A stretch of DNA of 64,000 bases from Blastococcus_B deserti (GCF_042682525.1 NZ_JBHUHP010000030.1:470818-534817), one strand, 5' to 3'. Numbered from the stretch's first letter, positions 34,582-43,432 are shown. Program-made: numbers and translations. Notes: a model not told the origin generated them from the letters alone.

Positions 34582-34607
34582 TACCCGGCCCTCGCCGGAA
34601 CCGAAAC
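34582..34607 (-). promoter_or_regulatory. SigF-type promoter of rsbW-sigF
   Basis: On the minus strand GTTT (34604-34607) and GGGTA (34582-34586) are 17 bases apart, matching the published SigF consensus GTTT-N15-17-GGGTA. It lies about 125 bases upstream of the rsbW start and suggests autoregulation. Confidence 0.7.
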
Positions 34608-34645
34608 GTGGCGGTCGCCACGGCCCCACGGTAGGCGTCATCGCG

Positions 34646-34670
34646 GTTGCCGGGGTCCGGAGGCTGGTAT
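34646..34670 (+). promoter_or_regulatory. Possible SigF-type promoter of the phosphatase gene
   Basis: GTTG, 15 bases, then TGGTAT, ending 13 bases before the ATG at 34684. It differs from the SigF consensus at two positions, so it is tentative. Confidence 0.35.
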
Positions 34671-34683
34671 TGGCTGGTCCGAG

Positions 34684-36540
34684 ATGAGCGCGAGCCCCGG
34701 CAGCCTGCCACCCCTCCCTGCAACCGCCGGGGACGAGGGGGCCGCTGCGCTGGTCGCGGCGATGGAGAGCGCGGCGGCCGCCATCTACCTCCTGAGCGCC
34801 ACCGCGACCGAGCCCGTGTGGGCCAACGCCCGCGCGCGGCGCCTGGGCACCGATCGCGACCGGTTGCCCCTCGTGAACGGCCGGCCGGCGGCCGAGGTGC
34901 TCGAGACGGTGCTGCGGACCGGGCAGCCAGAGACCGTCTGCGGGCCCCTGGGGTCCGGCGGGCCGGTGGCGACGCTGATGGTGCGTCCCCTGCGGGTTGC
35001 CGACGGGCGCGGGGCGCTGCTGGTCCTGGAGTCGGCGGACGCCACGACGGATCTCTCCCTGTGGCCCCGGCCGCCCGCCGACGGCGTCGAGCAGGCGCAG
35101 CTGTCCCTCCTGCCGCCGTCCCTGCCGCTGCTCCCCGACCTGCGCCTCTCCGGCAGCTACCACCGCGCCTCCGCCGTGCGGGCCGCCGGGGGCGACTGGT
35201 ACGACGCGGTGGCACTGGGCTCCGGCCGGGTCGCGCTCGTGGTGGGCGACGCCGTCGGCCACGGGGTGCCGGCCGCCGGTGCGATGAGCCGGCTGCGCGG
35301 GGCGATGCGTTCCTCGGCGTTGCGGGACCCGTCGCCGTCGGCAGTCCTCGGCGCCCTCGACGCCTTCGCCGCCCAGATGGACGACGTGGAGGGGGCCTCG
35401 GTCTTCTACGGCGTCCTGGACGCGGGCACCGGTGACCTCGTCTACGCCGCGGCCGGGCACCCGCCTCCGCTGGTGGTCGGTGCCGACGGCGCGACGTCGT
35501 TCCTGCCCGCACCGCCGCGCCCGCCGCTGGGCAGCGTGCCGGGCACTCCGACCACGGTCTCGCGGCAGGTGCTCGAGCAGGGATCGACGCTCGTGCTCTT
35601 CTCCAACGGCGCGGTCGCCGGCGCGCACCCCGCCGCGGACGCGCTGGACCGGCTGGTCTCGGTGGCGACGGCGGCCCTCGCCGCGCCCGGTGCCCTGGAT
35701 GGGGACGGCGGCCACGACGTCGCCGACGCGATCGCCGAGGGAGTGCGCAGTCCCGCGGGCTGGGTCGACGACGTGGCGGTGCTCGTCGCGCACCGCCGCG
35801 AGGACACCCTCGAGCCGCTGCAGCTGGAGCTGGTCGCCACCCCGGCCGCCCTGCCCGGGGTCCGCCGGCGGCTGAACAACTGGCTGACCGCCGTCGGGAT
35901 GGGCGAGCAGGACCGCGTCGGCGTGATGGTGGCCGTGGGCGAGGCCTGCGCCAACGCCGCCGAACACGCCTACCGCGGCTCCGAGCCGGGGCCCATGTCG
36001 GTGACCGCCCGGGTGGACGTGGACGGAGTCCTCACGGTGACCGTGCGCGACCGGGGCGCCTGGCGCCCGCCGGACCGGGACCCCGGCGACCGGGGCCGCG
36101 GCCTGCTGATCATGCGCCAGCTCGTCGACCGCGTGGTGCTGGAGGAGGAGGAGAACGGGACGACCGTCACGCTGACCCTCCGCCTGCGCCGTACGCCGGA
36201 GGTCGGCGAGGACCGCCCATCGGCGTCCGCCGACGCGACGGTGACCGTCGACCGGGACGGGCCGCGGCCGGTGGTGCGGGTCGGTGGGGCGGTCGACGAG
36301 TTCGGCGCCGAACAGCTGCGGATCCGGCTGCTGGAGGCCAGTCACGGGGGCACCGGAAGCGTGGAGCTCGACCTGGCCGGCGTCTCGCTGTTCAGCAGCG
36401 CCGCGGTCCGGGTCGTGCTGGCCATCGCCCGGATCGGGCGCGACGAGGGCTGGCGCCTGGTCGTGCACGCCCCCGAGGGCGGCATCACCCGCCACGTCCT
36501 CGAGATCAGCGGACTGGGCGGGCTGGTGGACCTGCGCTGA
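34684..36540 (+). CDS. PAS-PP2C-HATPase-STAS fusion regulator
   Basis: 618 residues joining a whole partner-switching circuit. A PAS-like sensor domain (about 20-125), a PP2C/SpoIIE serine phosphatase domain (145-365) with GGDWYDAVALG, VGDAVGHGVPAA and WVDDVAVLVA, an RsbW-like HATPase domain (375-495) with VAVGEACANAAEHA and DRGRGLLIMRQLVD, and a C-terminal STAS domain (about 505-618) with DLAGVSLFSSAAVRVVL that keeps a serine at the usual phosphorylation place. It is divergent from rsbW-sigF and very likely controls SigF. Whether its own kinase domain phosphorylates its own STAS domain is open. ATG at 34684. Confidence 0.93.
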   Translation: MSASPGSLPPLPATAGDEGAAALVAAMESAAAAIYLLSATATEPVWANARARRLGTDRDRLPLVNGRPAAEVLETVLRTGQPETVCGPLGSGGPVATLMVRPLRVADGRGALLVLESADATTDLSLWPRPPADGVEQAQLSLLPPSLPLLPDLRLSGSYHRASAVRAAGGDWYDAVALGSGRVALVVGDAVGHGVPAAGAMSRLRGAMRSSALRDPSPSAVLGALDAFAAQMDDVEGASVFYGVLDAGTGDLVYAAAGHPPPLVVGADGATSFLPAPPRPPLGSVPGTPTTVSRQVLEQGSTLVLFSNGAVAGAHPAADALDRLVSVATAALAAPGALDGDGGHDVADAIAEGVRSPAGWVDDVAVLVAHRREDTLEPLQLELVATPAALPGVRRRLNNWLTAVGMGEQDRVGVMVAVGEACANAAEHAYRGSEPGPMSVTARVDVDGVLTVTVRDRGAWRPPDRDPGDRGRGLLIMRQLVDRVVLEEEENGTTVTLTLRLRRTPEVGEDRPSASADATVTVDRDGPRPVVRVGGAVDEFGAEQLRIRLLEASHGGTGSVELDLAGVSLFSSAAVRVVLAIARIGRDEGWRLVVHAPEGGITRHVLEISGLGGLVDLR

Positions 36541-36607
36541 CCAGCCGTGACACCCGCCCGGGGGACGGCGCTGTTTGGGGAACAGCCCCGGTGCACATCC
36601 CCCGGAC

Positions 36608-37630
36608 GTGAGACTTCGGCGCAGCGACGTGAACGGTCCTGGCTACCGGCGTCGCAGGGCCGGGCGGGGATTCGCCTATTACGACACCGAGGGCGCGCTG
36701 ATCCGCGACGACCGGCTGGACCGGATCCGGGGACTGGCCATCCCGCCGGCCTGGCGTGACGTCTGGATCTGCCCCTGGCCGAACGGGCACATCCAGGCGA
36801 CCGGGCTGGACGCCGCCGGGCGCCGGCAGTACCGGTACCACGACCAGTGGCGGGCCCGGCGGGACGCGGAGAAGCACGAGCGGGTGCTGCAGATCGCGCG
36901 GGAGCTGCCGGACGTGCGCGACGCCGTGAAGGCCGGCCTGCGCACCCGCGGCCTCAACCGCGACCGGGTCCTCGCCACCGCCGTCCGGCTGCTCGACCTG
37001 GGCGCCTTCCGCGTCGGCAGCGAGCAGTACGAGGAGGAGAACGGCACCTTCGGCCTGGCCACGCTCAAGCGGTCCCACGTCTCGGTCCGGGGGGAGCGGA
37101 CCTTCTTCTCGTACACGGCCAAGGGCGGCATCGAGCGGGAGGTCGAGATCACCGACCGACCGACGGCGACCGTCGTCCGGCAACTGCTGGAGCGGCCGGC
37201 CGACGCGGGGGAGGACCTGCTGGCCTACCAGACCGAGGACGGTGAGTGGCACGACGTGTCCAGCAGCGAGATCAACGCCTACCTCAAGGAGATCAGCGGC
37301 GCGGAGATCACCGCCAAGGACTTCCGGACCTGGACGGCCACCGTCCTGATGGCCGCCGCCCTGGCCGAGGCGCCGCCGCCGAAGAGCAGGACCGCCCGCA
37401 AGAAGTTGATCAACGCCGCCTACAAACAGGTGAGCGAGCAGCTCGGCAACACCCCGGCGGTCTGCAAGGCCAGCTACGTCGACCCGCGGGTCGTCGACCG
37501 GTTCGAGAACGGCGAGACCGTGGCGCACGCGCTCCGGGCCGCCGACGAGGCTCTGTCGTCGGGGGGGATGGCCGATCGGGACACGCAGAAGGTGCTCGAG
37601 GCCGCCGTCTGCCAGCTGCTGTCCGCCTAG
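36608..37630 (+). CDS. DNA topoisomerase IB
   Basis: 340 residues from the GTG at 36608 (a start at 36575 is possible). Bacterial eukaryote-like topoisomerase IB, which relaxes supercoils through a 3'-phosphotyrosine link. N-terminal domain with GFAYYDTEGALIRD and WICPWPNGHIQATG, catalytic core with GSEQYEEENGTFGLATLK, FRTWTATVLMA and the nucleophile Y290 in CKASYVDPRVV. The gene stands alone between the SigF regulator and a STAS gene. Such enzymes are frequent in stress-tolerant bacteria. Confidence 0.95.
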   Translation: MRLRRSDVNGPGYRRRRAGRGFAYYDTEGALIRDDRLDRIRGLAIPPAWRDVWICPWPNGHIQATGLDAAGRRQYRYHDQWRARRDAEKHERVLQIARELPDVRDAVKAGLRTRGLNRDRVLATAVRLLDLGAFRVGSEQYEEENGTFGLATLKRSHVSVRGERTFFSYTAKGGIEREVEITDRPTATVVRQLLERPADAGEDLLAYQTEDGEWHDVSSSEINAYLKEISGAEITAKDFRTWTATVLMAAALAEAPPPKSRTARKKLINAAYKQVSEQLGNTPAVCKASYVDPRVVDRFENGETVAHALRAADEALSSGGMADRDTQKVLEAAVCQLLSA

Positions 37631-37638
37631 ACATGACG

Positions 37639-37664
37639 AAGGCCCCGCCGATCGGCGAGGCCTT
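37639..37664. terminator. Near-perfect 26-bp hairpin after topoisomerase gene
   Basis: AAGGCC and GGCCTT enclose CGCCGATCGGCG, one mismatched pair. It lies between convergent genes and is likely bidirectional. Confidence 0.7.
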
Positions 37665-37674
37665 GGTCGTAGGT

Positions 37675-37699
37675 GGACCCGTCCCGGGAGGACGGGCCC
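37675..37699. terminator. Second hairpin between convergent genes
   Basis: Ten-base arms (37675-37684 and 37690-37699) with one mismatch and a five-base loop, directly after the first hairpin and next to the stop of the STAS gene. Confidence 0.6.
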
Positions 37700-37702
37700 C
37701 TT

Positions 37703-38101
37703 TCAGCGGGCGGTGCTGTCGGCGATCGTGAAGAGGTCGATGAGGCCGGTCACCTCGAGCGGGCGGGTGACCGCGCGGGTGGTCGCGATGAGCCGCAGGG
37801 CCACGTCGCGGGCCCGGGACGCCTTCTGGGTCTCGACCAGCACCGCCAGCCCGGCCGAACCCAGGAACTGCACGCCGGAGAGGTCGATGACCAGCTCCCG
37901 CGGCTGCTGCTCCAGCTGGCTGTCGAGGGTGGAACGGAGCACCGGTGCGGTGAAGGTGTCCACCTCGCCGACGACCGTCACCGTCACCACGCCGTCCTCG
38001 TCGGTGGAGGTCGACAGCGTGATCACGTCGTCGAAGGGTGCCTCGGTGCCCTCGGTCGACACGTCGGGCTGCCCCTCGGCGGGCAGGTCGGAAGTGGTCA
38101 C
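37703..38101 (-). CDS. STAS-domain anti-anti-sigma factor
   Basis: 132 residues. STAS domain from about residue 38: VTVVGEVDTFTAPVLRSTLD, then LVIDLSGVQFLGSAGLAVLV, with the phosphorylatable serine in FLGSAGL. An acidic 35-residue N-terminal extension precedes it. In the partner-switch model its unphosphorylated form would sequester RsbW and free SigF (both encoded 4 kb upstream). GTG at 38101 follows GAGGAGC by about eight bases; a TAGATT -10 hexamer is seen at 38152-38157. Confidence 0.93.
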   Translation of the reverse strand: MTTSDLPAEGQPDVSTEGTEAPFDDVITLSTSTDEDGVVTVTVVGEVDTFTAPVLRSTLDSQLEQQPRELVIDLSGVQFLGSAGLAVLVETQKASRARDVALRLIATTRAVTRPLEVTGLIDLFTIADSTAR

Positions 38102-38151
38102 GGACAGTGGCTCCTCTCGGCGGCTTTCCCGGCGGCGATGACCGCTCGGAC

Positions 38152-38157
38152 AATCTA
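38152..38157 (-). promoter_or_regulatory. -10 box of STAS gene
   Basis: TAGATT on the minus strand, about 50 bases before the GTG at 38101. No convincing -35 box is seen. Confidence 0.4.
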
Positions 38158-38346
38158 CCGCTGGACGGTCCGGGGACTCGTCGTCCCCGATCCCGCACGT
38201 GGTGAACAGCCGTGTCCCGGCGATCGTTCCCGCACGGGCACGGTGCGGCTGCCTGCTGAACCGCGATTACAACGTAGACAACCGATCGCGCCCACGCCAA
38301 TCCCGCCCCCCGGTGGCGGCCGGGCGGCGGGACGGGCCTCCGGGGC

Positions 38347-38760
38347 TCAGCTCTCGGTGAGGTGCATGGCGCCCTCCTCGGGCCCCTCACCCCCCACGGA
38401 GACGTCGGAGGTCGCCTCCACGTCGTCGGCCGTGCGGTTCGTCCCGGAGTCGCTCACCGGACTGGTCGAGGTGTCCTGCTCCAGCTGCCCGACCTGCCGG
38501 TCGGGGTCCTCGGCGGGGCGGATGTCGAGCGTGTCGTCGGGCACCTCGCGCTCGAGCCGCCCGGTGAGGGACTCGCCCTGTGACTGCTCGAAGGCGGTGG
38601 TGCCGAAGTCGACGGTGGCGTTGGCCCGCTCCCCGGGCATCGGCGCGAACTGGGGGTCCTCGGCCCGCTCCTGGGTGGGGTTGTCGTCCTGCGCCACCTC
38701 CGGGATGCCGTCGTCCTCCGGGAAGACGTCACGGGCGGTCTGGCCCTCGGGCTGCGTCAT
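38347..38760 (-). CDS. DUF5709 protein
   Basis: 137 residues, very acidic and without hydrophobic core or membrane span, so probably intrinsically disordered. The motif DFGTTAFEQSQGESLTGRL followed by Glu/Asp-rich segments is characteristic of actinobacterial DUF5709 proteins, which often appear in stress regulons. ATG at 38760 follows AAGGAGG at an ideal distance. Stand-alone gene in the SigF-related region. Confidence 0.88.
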   Translation of the reverse strand: MTQPEGQTARDVFPEDDGIPEVAQDDNPTQERAEDPQFAPMPGERANATVDFGTTAFEQSQGESLTGRLEREVPDDTLDIRPAEDPDRQVGQLEQDTSTSPVSDSGTNRTADDVEATSDVSVGGEGPEEGAMHLTES

Positions 38761-38906
38761 GGGCGGTGCCTCCTTCTGCGGAATGTCGGCGTCGGCCGCG
38801 GCACGGCGGGACGGGGAACCGGCCGGCGACCGGTGTCTGCCCTCGCCCTACCCGTCGCCTGCCCGGCCATGCGCACTGTTCGTCGCCACACCCCCGCCGG
38901 GAGCCG

Positions 38907-38931
38907 GGTTGCGCCGGGCACGGCGGGGGTA
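38907..38931 (+). promoter_or_regulatory. Candidate SigF-type promoter
   Basis: GGTT and GGGTA lie 16 bases apart and the latter ends 11 bases before the DUF1360 ATG. One mismatch to the GTTT -35 element. Confidence 0.4.
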
Positions 38932-38942
38932 GCGCGTCGTCC

Positions 38943-39518
38943 ATGGCGATGGCAGACGGGGTGCAGCGGATCGGGGAGCCGGTCCGCCGGTGGGCCCGCA
39001 CGCAGAAGCGGGAGTACACCAACGGCGAGGAGCGGCCGCTGGCCGGTGACCTCGGCGCGATGGGGGTGTACCTCGGGCTGGTGTCGGCCGCCGCCGCGGC
39101 CGTGCGCGCCTCGGGCCGCGAGCTCCCGGAGCGGATCCCGCTGGGCGACGCGGTGCTGCTCACCGTCGCCACCTTCCGGCTCGCCCGCCGGATCGCGAAG
39201 GACCCCGTCACCGCCCCCGTCCGGGCGCCGTTCGTGCGGTTCGAGGGCCCCTCCGGGCACGCCGAGGTGGCCGAGGAGGTGCGCGAGCACGGCGGGGTCA
39301 AGCACGCCGTGGGGGAGCTGGTCACCTGCCCCTTCTGCCTGGCGCAGTGGGTGGGCACCGGCTTCGTCCTCGGCTATGTCACCGCCCCGAAGGCTACCCG
39401 GCTGGCGGCGCTGACGATGACCATGGTGGCCGGCTCGGACGTGCTCCAGTTCGTGTACGACGCCATCCAGAACGGCGGGCTGGCGCCGCAGCCGGAGGGC
39501 GTCGACGAGGGCGACTGA
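38943..39518 (+). CDS. DUF1360 membrane protein
   Basis: 191 residues from the ATG at 38943 (ATG at 38949 is equally possible). Contains the DUF1360 signature GDAVLLTVATFRLARRIAKD and ELVTCPFCLAQWVG with its CxxC pair, plus two to three hydrophobic segments. Members are small membrane proteins of unknown role, sometimes under stress sigma factor control; a SigF-like promoter just upstream agrees. The 280-base spacer that follows (39519-39798) holds no other gene I can support. Confidence 0.85.
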   Translation: MAMADGVQRIGEPVRRWARTQKREYTNGEERPLAGDLGAMGVYLGLVSAAAAAVRASGRELPERIPLGDAVLLTVATFRLARRIAKDPVTAPVRAPFVRFEGPSGHAEVAEEVREHGGVKHAVGELVTCPFCLAQWVGTGFVLGYVTAPKATRLAALTMTMVAGSDVLQFVYDAIQNGGLAPQPEGVDEGD

Positions 39519-39798
39519 CCCGGGCGGGAGCGGTGGGCCGGCACCCCGGTCGGGGGACGGCGAAGTCCGCCGCAACGGGCGTCCAAGGGGGAGAATGGGC
39601 ACCTCCGCCCGACTCCTCGCGGGGTAGTGCGGTCCGCGCCCGGCGTCCCTTCCCCGGTCGGGCGTGTCCTCCGTCAGGGGGAGCCGGCACGTCGGTCGAC
39701 CTGCCGCGGGTACCCGCCCGCACCTATCCTGCGATCTTGGCCCGGCCACGGGTCGCTCATGGGGTCCGGGGTCCGGAGCCGGTTCGGGAAGGGGCGGC

Positions 39799-40881
39799 AT
39801 GCGATCGATCTGGCGCGGGGCCGTGTCGTTCGGCCTCGTCAGCATCGGCGTGAAGCTGTACTCGGCGACCGAGGACAAGGACATCCGCTTCCACCAGGTC
39901 CACGCGGCCGACGGCGGTCGGGTCAAGTACCGGCGGGTCTGCTCGATCGACGGCGAGGAGCTCGAGTACAGCGACATCGCCAAGGGCTACGAACTGCCCG
40001 ACGGGCAGGTCGTCATCCTCACCGACGAGGACTTCGAGGAGCTCCCGCTGGCCACGCGCCGCGAGATCGAGGTGCTGCAGTTCGTCGACCAGGACGAGAT
40101 CGACCCGATCCACTTCGAGAAGACGTACTACCTGGAGCCCGACGGCCCGGCCGCGCGGCCGTACGTGCTGCTGCGCGACGCGCTGGAGAACGCCGGCCAG
40201 GTGGCGATCACCAAGATCGCGATCCGTCAGCGGGAGTCGCTGGCCGCGCTGCGGGTGCGGGAGGGCGTCCTCGTGCTCCACACGATGCGCTGGCCGGACG
40301 AGATCCGCCGTCCCGACTTCGGTTTCCTGGACGAGGACATCAGCGTCCGGCCGCAGGAGCTGAAGATGGCCGAGGCGCTGATCGCCTCGATGACCGGCGA
40401 GTTCGACCCCAGCGAGTACACCGACGACTACCGCGAGGCGATGACCGCGCTGCTGGAGGCCAAGCAGAGCGGCGGCGAGGTGCAGACCCTGCCCGACGTG
40501 GAGGACACCGGCGGGGCCGTCGTCGACCTGATGAGCGCCCTGCGCCGCAGCGTGGAGCGCGCCCGGGGCGGGGCCGTCGCCGACGACGCGGCGGACGACG
40601 CGGCCGACGACGCGGCCGACGACGTGGCGGACGACGTGGCGGGCGAGGCGGCCGCCGCCGGCGACGCTCCGGCGGCCGGGGCGCCGGCGAAGCGGGCCCC
40701 GGCGAAGCGGGCACCGGCGAAGAAGGCCGCACCGGCGAAGAAGGCCGCACCGGCCAAGCAGGCACCGGCGAAGCGGGCCTCGGCCGCGGAGCCGGCGAAG
40801 GCCACCGGGAAGAAGACCGCGGCGAAGAAGGCCGCCCGGACCGACAAGCCGCCGGCCAAGCGCGCCCGCCGCAGCGCCTGA
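39799..40881 (+). CDS. ku: Non-homologous end joining protein Ku
   Basis: 360 residues. Ku core to about residue 255: MRSIWRGAVSFGLVSIGVKL at the start, RYRRVCSIDGEELEY-like zinc-less bridge, and the ring region. It binds DNA double-strand ends as a homodimer and recruits LigD. The tail is unusual: first an Asp/Ala repeat (about residues 265-290), then about 60 residues of Lys-Ala-Pro repeats (AKRAPAKRAPAKKAAPAKK), resembling histone H1 tails and expected to bind DNA. ATG at 39799 with GGGGCGGC upstream. The LigD gene follows after one base. Confidence 0.96.
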   Translation: MRSIWRGAVSFGLVSIGVKLYSATEDKDIRFHQVHAADGGRVKYRRVCSIDGEELEYSDIAKGYELPDGQVVILTDEDFEELPLATRREIEVLQFVDQDEIDPIHFEKTYYLEPDGPAARPYVLLRDALENAGQVAITKIAIRQRESLAALRVREGVLVLHTMRWPDEIRRPDFGFLDEDISVRPQELKMAEALIASMTGEFDPSEYTDDYREAMTALLEAKQSGGEVQTLPDVEDTGGAVVDLMSALRRSVERARGGAVADDAADDAADDAADDVADDVAGEAAAAGDAPAAGAPAKRAPAKRAPAKKAAPAKKAAPAKQAPAKRASAAEPAKATGKKTAAKKAARTDKPPAKRARRSA

Positions 40882-40882
40882 C

Positions 40883-42361
40883 GTGCCCGCGCGCCCGCGC
40901 GGCCGGCGGGAGGACCCGCTCGCCGAGTACCGCGCCAAGCGGGACCCGCGACGGACTGCGGAGCCGGTGCCCCCGGCCGGGAGCCCGCTGCCGGTGGGGG
41001 ACGACGACACCTTCGTCGTCCAGGAGCACCACACGCCGCGCGGGCGCACGGGCGAGCGGGTGCACTGGGACCTGCGGCTCGAGCGCGACGGCGTCCTGAA
41101 GAGCTGGGCGGTGCCGAAGGGCCCGCCGACGGAGCAGGGCCCCAGCCGGCTCGCCGTCCCCACCGAGGACCACCCCCTCGAGTACGCCTCCTTCTCCGGC
41201 ACGATCGCCGCCGGCGAGTACGGCGGCGGGTCGGTCACCATCTGGGACGCCGGTCGCTACGCCACCGAGAAGTGGGACGAGCGGCACGTCGTCGTCACGT
41301 TCGACGGCCGTCGGCTGGCCGGCCGGTACGCGCTCTTCCCCGTGGACGACGGCGCCTGGAACATCCGCAAGCTCGACGACACCCGGCCGGCCGCCGAGGC
41401 GCCCGCGGAGCCGCTCCTGCCGATGCTGGCCGTCCCCGGGGAGCTACCGACGGCGGAGGAGGACGCCGGCTGGGGGTACGAGTTCAAGTGGGACGGCGTC
41501 CGGGCCGTGGCGACCGTGCACCAGGGAGTGCTCGCGCTCACGTCGCGCAAGGGCACCGACATCACCGTCCGGTACCCGGAGGTCGGTCGCCTCCCCGCCG
41601 TGCTGGCCGGGCACGACGCGGTGGTCGACGGCGAGATCGTCGCCATGGACGAGGCCGGCCGCCCGGACTTCGGTGCGCTGCAGGGCCGCATGCACCGGAC
41701 CGGCCCGGAGGTGCCGCGGATGGCCGCCGCCAAGCCGGTCACCTACCTGGTCTTCGACCTGCTGGCGTGGGACGGCGAGGACCTGCGCGGGCTGCCCTAC
41801 GCCGAACGGCGGCGGCGGCTGGACGCCCTGGGCCTCGCCGGCCAGCGGTGGGTGCCCACGCCCTGGTTCGCCGGCGGGGGCGCGGACGTGCACGCGGCGA
41901 GCCTGGAGAACGGCCTGGAGGGGGTCGTCGCCAAGCGGCTGGACTCCCCGTACCGCCCGGGGGTGCGCAGCTCCGAGTGGCGGAAGATCAAGAACGTCCG
42001 CACCCAGTCGGTCGTCGTCGGGGGGTGGCGGCCCGGCCAGGGGCGGCGGGCCGGGGGAGTGGGCTCCCTGCTGGTCGGGGTCCCTGACGACGACGGCGGG
42101 ATCGTGTACGTCGGCCACGTGGGCACGGGGTTCACCGACGCCGACCTCCGGCACCTGCAGCGGATGCTGACCCCCCGGGCGATGTCGCCGTTCACCGGCA
42201 CGCTGCCGCGGGAGGTGACCCGGGACGCGCACTGGGTGGAGCCGGACCTGGTGGGCGAGGTCGCCTACGCGGTGTGGACGGCGGACAACCGGCTGCGGCA
42301 CCCGTCGTGGAAGGGCGTGCGCGACGACCTGGAGCCCGACGACGTGGTGATCGAATCGTGA
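40883..42361 (+). CDS. ligD: LigD-type DNA ligase with phosphoesterase domain
   Basis: 492 residues. N-terminal 3'-phosphoesterase domain (about 35-150) with FVVQEHHTPRG and VHWDLRLERDGVLKSWAVPK, then an ATP-dependent ligase domain: adenylation lysine K202 in EFKWDGVRAVA, DGEIVAMD, FDLLAWDGEDLRGLP, EGVVAKRLDSPYRPG and WRKIKN, and an OB-fold. It cleans and seals DNA ends with Ku. The polymerase domain present in long LigD proteins is missing here and is encoded by the next gene. GTG at 40883, one base after the ku stop. Confidence 0.95.
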   Translation: MPARPRGRREDPLAEYRAKRDPRRTAEPVPPAGSPLPVGDDDTFVVQEHHTPRGRTGERVHWDLRLERDGVLKSWAVPKGPPTEQGPSRLAVPTEDHPLEYASFSGTIAAGEYGGGSVTIWDAGRYATEKWDERHVVVTFDGRRLAGRYALFPVDDGAWNIRKLDDTRPAAEAPAEPLLPMLAVPGELPTAEEDAGWGYEFKWDGVRAVATVHQGVLALTSRKGTDITVRYPEVGRLPAVLAGHDAVVDGEIVAMDEAGRPDFGALQGRMHRTGPEVPRMAAAKPVTYLVFDLLAWDGEDLRGLPYAERRRRLDALGLAGQRWVPTPWFAGGGADVHAASLENGLEGVVAKRLDSPYRPGVRSSEWRKIKNVRTQSVVVGGWRPGQGRRAGGVGSLLVGVPDDDGGIVYVGHVGTGFTDADLRHLQRMLTPRAMSPFTGTLPREVTRDAHWVEPDLVGEVAYAVWTADNRLRHPSWKGVRDDLEPDDVVIES

Positions 42362-42413
42362 GCGGCTCTGCGATCGGCCGGCTCCGCCGGGCGGGACGCG
42401 AACCGGTGGCATC

Positions 42414-43337
42414 GTGAAGCGCCAGCGGGTGGAGATCGACGGGCGGGTACTGCAGGTATCCAACCTGGAGAAGGTGCTGTTCCCCGAGGTCGGGTTCACC
42501 AAGGCGCAGGTGATCGACTACTACGTCCGGATCGCGCCGGTGCTGCTGCCGCACGTGGCCGGCCGCCCGGTGACGTTCACCCGCTGGCCCGACGGCGTAG
42601 AGGGCCAGAAGTTCTTCGAGAAGAACAGCGCCCGGCACGCCCCCGACTGGGTGCGCCGGGTGACCATCCCGAGCCCCGGCAGCTCCCGGGGCCGGGAGAC
42701 GCTCGACATGGTCGTCCTCGAGTCGGTGGCCGACCTCGCGTGGGCGGCCAACCTCGCCGCGCTCGAGCTCCACGTGCCGCAGTGGCAGGTCGACGACGAC
42801 GGGGTGGCCGCCCTCCCGGACCTGCTGGTGCTCGACCTGGACCCCGGGCCGGAGACGGGCATCGCGGAGTGCTGCGTCGTCGCCGAGCGGCTCGGGCAGC
42901 GGCTGGAGGTCGACGGGCTGGACCCGGTGGTGAAGACGTCGGGCTCCAAGGGCATGCAGGTCTACGCGCCGATCGAGACGCCGACCGACCGGGAGCACCC
43001 CAGCCGCTACGCGAAGATGCTGGCCCAGGAGCTCTCCGCCGAGACGCCCGACGAGGTCGTCTGGCGCATGGAGAAGGTTCTCCGGCCGGGCAAGGTGCTC
43101 ATCGACTGGAGCCAGAACAATCCGGCCAAGACGACCGTGGCGCCGTACTCGCTGCGGGCGCGACCGGCCGCGACCGTCTCCACGCCCATCGGATGGGACG
43201 AGGTGGACGCCGTCCGGGAGGGTGCGGACCCGGCGACCCTGCGGTTCACGACCGACGACGTGCTGGCCCGGGTGGAGCAGTACGGCGACCTCTTCGACGT
43301 CGCCAACGCCCGGCGCGCACCTCTTCCTGAGGCGTGA
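42414..43337 (+). CDS. ligD: LigD polymerase (primase-like) protein
   Basis: 307 residues corresponding to the stand-alone POL domain of LigD, an archaeo-eukaryotic primase-type polymerase that fills gaps with preference for ribonucleotides. Seen: LEKVLFPEVGFTKAQVIDYY, RPVTFTRWPDGVEG, the metal-binding DLDPGP motif, KTSGSKGMQVYAPI and DWSQNNPAKTTVAPYSLR. GTG at 42414, 52 bases after the ligase gene. Together with ku and the PE-ligase it completes a split NHEJ set. Confidence 0.94.
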   Translation: MKRQRVEIDGRVLQVSNLEKVLFPEVGFTKAQVIDYYVRIAPVLLPHVAGRPVTFTRWPDGVEGQKFFEKNSARHAPDWVRRVTIPSPGSSRGRETLDMVVLESVADLAWAANLAALELHVPQWQVDDDGVAALPDLLVLDLDPGPETGIAECCVVAERLGQRLEVDGLDPVVKTSGSKGMQVYAPIETPTDREHPSRYAKMLAQELSAETPDEVVWRMEKVLRPGKVLIDWSQNNPAKTTVAPYSLRARPAATVSTPIGWDEVDAVREGADPATLRFTTDDVLARVEQYGDLFDVANARRAPLPEA

Positions 43338-43343
43338 CGTCCG

Positions 43344-43401
43344 CGATCATGGCGCGGTGACCACCCGAGCGGCCGGTGCGGTGGTCACGGGGCCATGATC
43401 G
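43344..43401. repeat. Imperfect 21-bp inverted repeat
   Basis: Arms 43344-43364 and 43381-43401 pair with two mismatches around a 16-base loop. The outer bases (CGATCATGGC) resemble those of the inverted repeat at 30281-30376. It probably terminates the NHEJ operon. Confidence 0.65.
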
Positions 43402-43432
43402 ACGCGCGGTGCGTCTGGGAGGATGGCCCACC

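Noticed and set aside
40590..40860. Repeats in the ku tail as a phase-variation tract
   Set aside because: Units are irregular and a multiple of three, so slippage would only change tail length.
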